This document shows, piece by piece, positions 52,801-61,800 of a stretch of 64,000 nt of DNA (positions are counted from its first letter, which is position 1; every line of letters starts with the position of its first letter). Position numbers and translations under genes: made by a program. Under the pieces are notes generated by a model. It had not been told where the DNA came from. It searched no databases and worked only from the letters and a program-made list of their open reading frames with translations. The DNA lies in assembly GCA_032164245.1 (NCBI GenBank), contig JAVMKO010000001.1, positions 61,982,892 through 62,046,891 on the forward strand. The letters are read 5' to 3'. The DNA is from Sternotherus odoratus (Eukaryota; Chordata; Testudines; Kinosternidae).

Positions 52801-55800
52801 AAAAGATCTCAAGTTCACATTTAATAATCTGACCCCATTTACAACCTATGATGTGTATGTTGGTGCTGAGACTAGCGCCGGGATGGGGCCTAAAACTAAT
52901 TTAACAGTTTTTACTCCGCCAGAAGGTAGGTAGAGTTATAGAATTAAAATAGACAAAGCTAATTGTCCTGCTACCTATGATGACTGGTTTTAATTCTCCC
53001 TTCAAAGCCATTTTGTGTAAATTGTGTATGAAAAATAGATGTTTCGAGTTCACGCCCTCTTCTGGATAGTGTATTATAAGCAAAAAATCACAAATCAAAG
53101 AAAGGGAATACACAAAAGAGTTTTGTATTTTTAGCAAACACAGAAAATATAAAAAAAAACATGCTGTGACCACATTTATTTGAGTTCAGAAGCCCTCAAA
53201 GATTATGGAACTAATATGTTTTTGAATGGGGAAGAAAAGGCATTACTTCTGGGCTGGGTAATTCAGTTAAAGGAACAACTCCATTATTTGGCCAGTAGAT
53301 GGCAGAAAATAGTAGTGTAAGAGCATATTTCTGTCATTAAATCAAATGTTATCACTCCACATGTACAGTTAATTATCTTTATAGTGATATTTTTCATATA
53401 GAGCTCTTTAAAATACAGTTATGTGAATAGCTGTGTTAAGCTGAAAAAGAAGAATGTGATCTGTGTACATCATAACTGTACTACTTTCAACAAAATTCAT
53501 TGTTTCTTTGGAAGGAGGTGATTAATACCCTTTAGTTAAAAGATAACAGCATATATGTTTTAAAGGGAACCCCAAGAATATGTTTATATTTATTATAGTG
53601 AAATATCTCATTATACAAGTGGTCTGAAAACAGAATAGATGAAATGCTGCTTATGATAAGTACAGGGAATATCTAGCAAAACTCAGCACGTGTGAAAAGG
53701 TACGTGTGCATTCTTCCGGGGTGACCAGCCAGCAAATGTGAAAAATCAGGACAGGGGGTCAAGGGTAATAGGAGCCTATTTAAGAAAAAGACCCAAAAAT
53801 CGGGACTGTCCCTATAAAATCGGGACATCTGGTCACCCTATTCTTCCCCAATCATTTTCATTTTCCATCCTCCATGTTTCCCTTTCCCTGTGTCCTCTCC
53901 TGCCCATTTTTCTCTGTTCAACCCTGTTCAATTTTTGTTCCTAGTTAAAAAAAAAAACCTAACGGACTTGTTAATTACTTCCCTTAAATACTGCCTGTGG
54001 TGGCAATACCAATTTTCATGATGGTCTGACACTTTCAGATCTACCTCCTGTGATTAGTGTTTCTCTTTCAAATCCAATTCTAGCTTCCTTTCTCAATTAT
54101 AAAATGATAGGGATTGGATGAGCCCGTTAGTGGGTTAATTAGTCTAGCGTTACCCAAACTGTGGCCTGTGAATTACTAATGAGCCACAACACTCTTGCTT
54201 GGGTTCTGCGGAGTTTTGTTACATGTTGCTGATTCTCCTCTTCATTATCAGTGAAGAGAATCAAAACAGGTTGGATGAAGGGAAATGAAAAAATAAAAAA
54301 AATTGTAGACAGGTGAATTAAGAATTTTTTTAAATTCAACAAGGACAAAATCTTTATCACACTAAACACAGCTAAAATCATGAATAATTTCCAGTAAGAA
54401 ATTGCTGTAGCTGCCACAGTAGTGTTATGTGACTGTAAATGGGAAGAGAGAGAGAGCTCCATCTCACAATTTCTCTATTAAGATGCAGTTCACACTTATT
54501 ACAAGGTTTGACACCATGTTCTCTATCCTCTGGTCTAGTCACTGGTCCTCAATGACTAATGGAGTAGTTGATATCAATTCTGTGAGTCATTTCCTCTGTG
54601 AGTCTCAGTTCTTTCAATCTTTTATTGAAGTTTAAGTCATTTGCAAGAAAGTAGTGCCTACAGGCCCCAGGCACAATCAGATTTCCATTGTGTACAAACA
54701 CATAGTAATGGATAGTCCCTGTCCCAAAGAACTTTCAGTCTTAGATTCCAATCCCCATGCTTCATGCTTAGCTTTATACACTGTAAAGAAGCCCATTGAT
54801 TTCAATGTGACTACTAGGTTCAGGACCTAAATACACAAGACAGCGTAGGAGGGGAAACAGAAAGAAGTGAAGTGGCTTGCCTAAATTCATATAGCAGGTC
54901 AGTGACAGGGTCTGGAATAGAATTCAGATTTCCTGACCGTCAGACCAGTGTTTTCCTCTGGGACTGCACTCCCCCACTGACCCATATTCTTTTATTTTAT
55001 TTATTTGTTAGATTTATTTAACTTAGTTGCTTCTGGGAAAACTAGCAGGTGATGATAGTACACCAGTATTCAAATTCTGGTGTAAAAGCAATGGGTTATT
55101 CTAACTTCTTTTCAGCAAGAAGAAGTAAGAAGTGAGTGTTATACCTCTCCAGTTTGAACTCTAATTTATTTTGATATTCATATTCATGCTAGGCAACACA
55201 AATATTCTCAAGTGTGTCAAAATATGACAGATTGATCATTTTGGTCCCAAACCATCACTTAAGTGAGTAGTCCCATTAGTAGTTAAAGGACTACTCATGT
55301 GAATCAGGATTATCTATGTTACTTTAGGATGAATGATTTTGTGCCTCAAATTCTATGAGAACCATTCTGTGGAATGTTAAGACACTGAAGTGTAATGGTT
55401 CATTATTCTGCATGTAAAGTGTCAGAAAGTTCTAGAGTTGAAGCCCATAAAAGACCACCGGATCATCTAGTCTGACCTCCTGTATATCACAGGCACCCAC
55501 ACCACTCAGCATCCATACAATAAACCAGGGGTGGGCAAAACATTTTGGCCTGAGGGCCAGATTGGGATTGAAAACTTGTATGGAGGGCTGGGTCAGGGAA
55601 TCTGTGCCTCCCCAAACAGCCTGGTCCTGCCCCCTATCTAACCCTCTCCCACTTCCAGCTCACTGACGGCCCCCCTCAGAATCCCAGACCCATCCAACCC
55701 CCCTGCTCCTTGTTCCCAACCGCCCCCTCCAGAGACCCTCTGCCCCTAACCACACCCCAGGACCCCACCCCCTATCTAATCTCCTCTGCTCCTTGTCCCC

Positions 55801-58800
55801 TGACTTGCCCCTCCAGAGACCCCCACACTAACTGCCCCCCCAAATTTCACCCCCTTCCCAATCCCCTCCTGCTCCCTGTCCCCTGACTGCCCCAAGTCCT
55901 ATCCACCTCCCACCCCCTGACAGGCCCGCAGGACTCCCACGCCCTATCCAACCTGGCTCTGTTCCCCGTTCCCTGACTGCCCCCCCAGAACCTCCACCCC
56001 ATGCAACAGTCCCCTGTCTCCTGACTGCCCTGGCAGGGCTGGCGACAGGAATTTTGGGGCCCCGTACACAGATCATGCGGGGGCTCCCCCGGCCGGTCTC
56101 CCGCTCCCCGCGGGGCCCCCCCCGGCCAGTCTCCCGCCGCCCGCGGGGGCCGCCCGTGCCCCCCCCCCGGTCTCCCGCCGCCCGTGCCCCCCCCCCCGGC
56201 CGGTCTCCCGCCGCCCGCGCCCCCCCCCCCGGCCGGAGACAAGGGGGTACAGCAGTGTACCGGGCCTGCCCCGGATTTAAGGGGGCCCCCCTTAAGTCCG
56301 GGGCCTGGTACAGCTGTACCCGTTGTACCCCCCTGTCGCCGGCCCTGTGCCCCGGGGACTCCCTGCCCCTTATCCAACACTTCGGCCCCACCCCCTTACC
56401 ACTCTGCTGGTGGCCTGGATGGAGCCAGACATGCTGCATCCTGGAGAAGCGTGCAGCCCCGCCCACCAGAGTGCTGCCCATGTGGTGTGCTGAAGCTCCA
56501 GGAGAGCGGGGAAGGTGAGGAAGGGGACGGGAGCAGTCTCCCCCGCCTGAAGCGATCCCACAGGCTGGGTGTTTCCCACAGGTAGTATTTTGCCCACCCC
56601 TGCACTAAACCCAACAACTGAAATTAGACTGAAGTATTACAGCCCACAGGAAAGTAGACTGTTATGACACAAGCAGAGAATACGAGGGACTGAGGTGCAC
56701 CAGTGCCCAGGACAGCGGCAATAGCAGGGAAAGGATTAAATATTATATACATACAATGTAAGATCATTATTAATACTAAAAGATGAAATGGAAATAAAAC
56801 TCATAAAAATGTGATACACAAAATGGGGCCATCATCAATTATAATTTTCCAAATACTTTTTCATTTCATGCATGTATAATATTTGATTTATTTATGCCTA
56901 AATTTGTACAAGTTTGTTCAAACTTGTGTAGATCAGCATAGATCCATTGACTTCCAGTGCAAATGACTTCAATTGGAATTGAGCTATACTGATTTACACC
57001 GGATGAGGATCTGCCCTTCTTCATACAGTCCTGTTAAAATACTGCATATCATATACCTATCTGCATGTTTTTAAATCATGATTTAACCAGTGGGATAAAA
57101 TTTTCTTGAAGAAACTTGTTGATTGCACTAGAACAACTCAGTTCATAAACAGTTAAAATCTGAATAGATTCTTAGATTGCCTTTGCCCAATGTGCTGAAA
57201 AAGTTTACTGTAACATTTAGAAATCGATTGGCAGCATTCAATTAAATTCCTTAGTGGAGATAACAGTTAACATAAGGGTTTTTTGTTTCTTTTAGTTCCA
57301 AGTGCTGTGTCTGATTTACAACTAGCAAAAGTAGAAGCCACTCTCATAAGAATTGCTTGGAGGAAACCACAACAACCAAATGGAATCATTACCCAATATA
57401 GGGTTAAAGTGTTAGCTCAGGATACAGGAGTGACTGTGGAAAACGCAATTCTCACAGGGAAAGTTAAGGTATATGGGGTTTTATTTGGCTCTTCAGTTTT
57501 GGTTACCTTGCTCATGTGATAGTCAGTGTGGTTTTATTTTAAATTACAAAATTGGTTACTATTGGTTAATTTTCTGTCCTTTCATGCTGTCCCTTATTTC
57601 CTGTTTTATTTTTAATTGAGAGTTAAAGTTTCTAGTTTCACCTCCCTGCACTGTCACTTAGAATATATCCAAACTGCAGTGAAAGGCCTGTGACATGGCA
57701 CTCGCTCGCTCGGATCAGTTGACTTGGCCTCACAGGGCTTGGGCTCCGGGTCTAAAAATTGCAGTTTGGGCTTGAGCTAGATGCCAGGCTCTGAAACCAT
57801 GAGAGGGAGGAGCTCAAACTTCAGCCTAAGCCTGAATGTCCGCCCTGCCAGCCCGAGTAAGTAGATCCAGGCCCTGAGACCTGGTACTTTGGGTTTTTAT
57901 TGCAATGTGGACGTACACTTGAAAGCTTCCAATACATTTTATGTGGATTTTTCCATGTTAATCTGGAAAAGTATCTGTATCCCTATTAGCCATTTTCTTC
58001 ACTTCTGCTGATCTAGATTCTTCCATCTGTATTCAAGTTGAATCCTGCCCTACTCTGGAATGAATGGACTGTTCACTAAGTAAGATAGAACTGAACATGA
58101 ATAAGAGTTGAAGTATTTGAGTCTCTGTGTTTACTGATACTTGTCTAAACAAAGGCTTTTTTATTATTTGTCACAGAAAAGGATACTTTTCAATAACATT
58201 TCCTTTTAATAGTGATTCTTAAATTAATTTTTTTAAGTTTAGGAATACTGATTTTCAAGAAAAAGGATATTTTTCAAAATAAAAATGTAACTCAAATAAT
58301 TAGTTGGCATTATTATTAGCCTTATAATTCATTTATTTATGTATTTAGGGTAGTGTCCTTTTCTCCAGCTGAGAATGGAATCCCATTGTGCTAGGCAGTA
58401 TAGAAACATATAATAAGAGAGAGATGTTGCTCTGGGAGCTTAGAGACAAAGAAAGTTTTATTAGTCTGATTTTACAGATTGGAAACTGAGGCTCTGAAAA
58501 ATTAAGTAGATCTGGTCAAAATTTCCTGATTTTTTAAATTAAACTTTGATTTGAAATTTTTATCTGAAATTTAAAATTTGAAAAATATTCAGCTAGATTT
58601 TTATTTTTAAAAAATGGGTAGGGTGTTCAATCAGCTACTGAGCTGGCCAGTATTTGTTTTTATTTTTGAACAAAAAAAGGCACATAAATTTTAACTAAAA
58701 GTCACAATTTTTTACTGGCCTTTCAACAAGTTCTGTTATTAAGTGCCTTCCACAATGTCACTCGGGAAGTCTGAGGCAGAACCTAGAACTGAATCTAGAT

Positions 58801-61800
58801 CCCCTGGATATTACTTCATACCTGATCCTGTGCCATTGACCCAATTAACTTTCCCTCCTCCCCATTTCTTATTCTTCTGAAGTCCAGTCAGCCTGTTCTT
58901 CCTTTTTCTCCATGCCCAGCAGGCAAAGCATTGAGAATGCAGGATAGACAGTCTCCCTCCTCTGAATTCTAGTGTCACAGTGACCCCCCTACAGCTCTGG
59001 GCTGGAGTATTCTTAGTGGATATTAAATCTGTGGAGAATTTAGCTGCTAAACTCTAACAAATCTTTACTAAGCAGGGAGATATTTAAAAGGCTTTTCACT
59101 TGACCAGATTTGGGTGAATTTCCCTAGGTATATCAAAAGGCACATTCAAAGTAACACTGCTGCAGGGGGACACTAGAACTGCTTAAAGAAATGGTTGTAA
59201 GAATATTGTTAACATGAGCCAAACAACATCTTTTCCTGTTTTCAGAAGGTACTAAACTGTTTTAGCTGAAACTTAAAAAACAAAACAAAATCAGCCTGAG
59301 TCAGATACCCAGCATTGAAGATTTCAGATCAAATAGTTAAAGTTTATCAAAGTTATAAACAATTGAAAATAAGCTTTTATAATGGGAAGCGTCAGGCAAC
59401 CTTAATTGTAGTTGTTGATATCAGCTCCACTTATAATGTATATTAATCAAATCTCTCTAGTGTATATATACATACTAATATATACTATTTATATACATGT
59501 AATATGTGTGTGTGTGTGTATATATACACATATATAATGAGAAAAATTAGTTAATGGTAAGTGTCATATTTGGTTTGTGATTTATTTAACATATTTTTAA
59601 TCTTTAGCATTCAATGGATTCTGTGGATCCAGACATGTTAAATGAAAATATCCAATCTACTTTCACTGGGGATACAGTAGAAACAGCGACTGGATTATAT
59701 GAAGGCTCAGCTGAGATGTTTCCCATGATACAAACAGCTTCTTCAGTAACATTTATTAATCTATCTAGTGATAACTTGCCCACCATCAATGGAGCAGCTG
59801 AACTACATGCAGTTTCTGGTAAAATTTTAAGATAATTTTTATACCTACCTCACTGTTCAAAAGGTCCCTGTCACTGTCACAAATATGATCTTTAGCACAG
59901 AGTTCAACCAAATTATTAATGGGTCATTTTCTGGAGTCAAGTTTTTTACTACCAAATAACCTTCTGAAGCAACTGTGAATGCCACACAGGCAGGAACTAG
60001 CCCCTTATCACCCAGCTGACCTTCTTCCTAGTGAAAGTAGCACACTAGAGCCATCAGCCAAGCTGCATAGACAATCAGTTATTACAGTTGCCAAAGCAGG
60101 TGTGATTGCAGGGGATTAACATATCTCCAAGCCCTTCACAGACCTTGATTTCCCTGAGCCTTTTGACTAATAGCTTTTCAAATGTCACTGAAGGTAAATA
60201 GGTCAAAAAGTTACAACTCTGCTCTATGGGGTGGCAAACAGGTGGAGATGACCCCCCATGTCATGGTGATGTCATTAGTGTATACACTTGTTCTGCATTA
60301 TCAATGGAACATTGTTTCTTTACTAAGTATGGTATGGATATTTATGACCCATTAAACAAGACTTAGTTGACAGATACAGGCTTAAAATACCTCTCCAAAT
60401 TTTTACAATGAGAGCTTTTAACAGCAAACAGAGGGCCAAATTCTGATTTTATTTATGCTCCATTAAAATCCCTGCATCTGGTTTGCAGTGTTTTTGTAGT
60501 GGTGTTGTCACAGGATATGAGAGAGACAAGGTGGATGAGGTAATATCTTTTATTGGACCAACATCTGTTGGTGAGAGAGAGAAACTTTCATGCTTACATA
60601 GAGCCCTTCTTCAGGTCTGCATCTGGGCTAATACAGTATTCAAGTATAAATAATGTATTTTACCTTGAAAATATTTGTCGGATGCAGACAGGTTTTCAAA
60701 AATGGCCACTGATTTTGGATGCTTCCATTTTTAGATACTAACCTTGACAACCCTTTGCCTAATTTTCAGATAGTCTGTCTCCACCCTTTTATGTGAATGT
60801 TCAGAATGCTGTAGCGTAATGACACCACTGTGAGGCACTGATTTTGACTTGCATGTTCAGCTGGCAACTGAGTTTAGCCTATACCCCTGATATCCAGAAT
60901 ATTCTTCTGATTCACCCCTGGCCTCTTAGCTTTGTTTTATAGTATTGGCCAGGCTCATTCGCGCCTACAAAAACACCCATATGAAGGGATCTCCTTGAGG
61001 AGAGCCAGGCGTAGATACTCTTGAAATTGATCACATCAGTTAGCTGGGGAGAAGGAAGAGGAAATTCCTCACTCTCTATGGAAAAGAAAGCAAAGCCCAT
61101 TCCCTAGTTTAGTAGATTCCTGTGTGTCCTGGGAGGCTGGGGCCATCTACACAGAGGCCTTGTGCTTCCATACCAGCATTTCCCCCTGCCCGTTTCCCAA
61201 ACTCCTTGGGCCACAGACTCCAAGATCCACAGACCATAGGGGAGACAATTGGAATTCCCTGTCCTCAGTTATCCTGCTTACTGTTTAGTTTAGCCCTCTG
61301 AGTGTCCACCCAGTCCCAAAGTCTGGACTTTGAACTGTGTGGAAAGGCCTCTACAGGGTCTAGAGAGTAGGGACGGATGCAAACATGGGGAGATCCATGC
61401 ACCGAGTGTCCCTTCCATGTGTGAGTTATAAGCCATGATGTAGCTGATTATTTATATTTTCTAATTGCCATGAAAGTGAGGAGAAAATGCCTACAATAAA
61501 ATGTGTGTGCAAAAATATTTCAGCTTCAGCTTAGACTTTTGAAAAATAATTTAATTTTACAAAAGGATAACAAAGCTTTTTTCCTTTTAACCGTAGATAA
61601 CCAGAATATCATCATTTCATCTGAACAGCTGTCATATACAATAAAAGGACTTATACCTTTCACAGAATATACAATCAGTGTATCAGCTTTCACCATTATT
61701 GGAGAAGGGCCTCCAGCTGTTCTCGCTGTTAGAACACGTGAGCAAGGTAACATTGCATAACTTTGAAATAATTTCATGTAAGGGATTCCTCCTTCCACCC

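Larger units (their letters stand above)
52926..57295 (+). other. Intron 21 (4.4 kb)
   Basis: Holds a short MITE (53718-53839), an old SINE-like piece (54690-54965), a CR1-like scrap (55440-55520) and a hAT with a nested hAT (55526-56602). The rest is unassigned. Confidence 0.6.
57469..59607 (+). other. Intron 22 (2.1 kb)
   Basis: Holds a Harbinger-like MITE (57661-57918), an old SINE-like piece (58375-58520) and a TA/TG microsatellite (59460-59540). The rest is AT-rich and unassigned. Confidence 0.55.

Noticed and set aside
54147..54200. hAT end GCGTTACCCAAACTGTGG
   Set aside because: Only one end is visible and no partner or duplication was found.
55828..56597. Long Gly/Arg/Pro-rich ORFs on both strands
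   Set aside because: Composition artefacts of C-rich hAT sequence, open on both strands at once.
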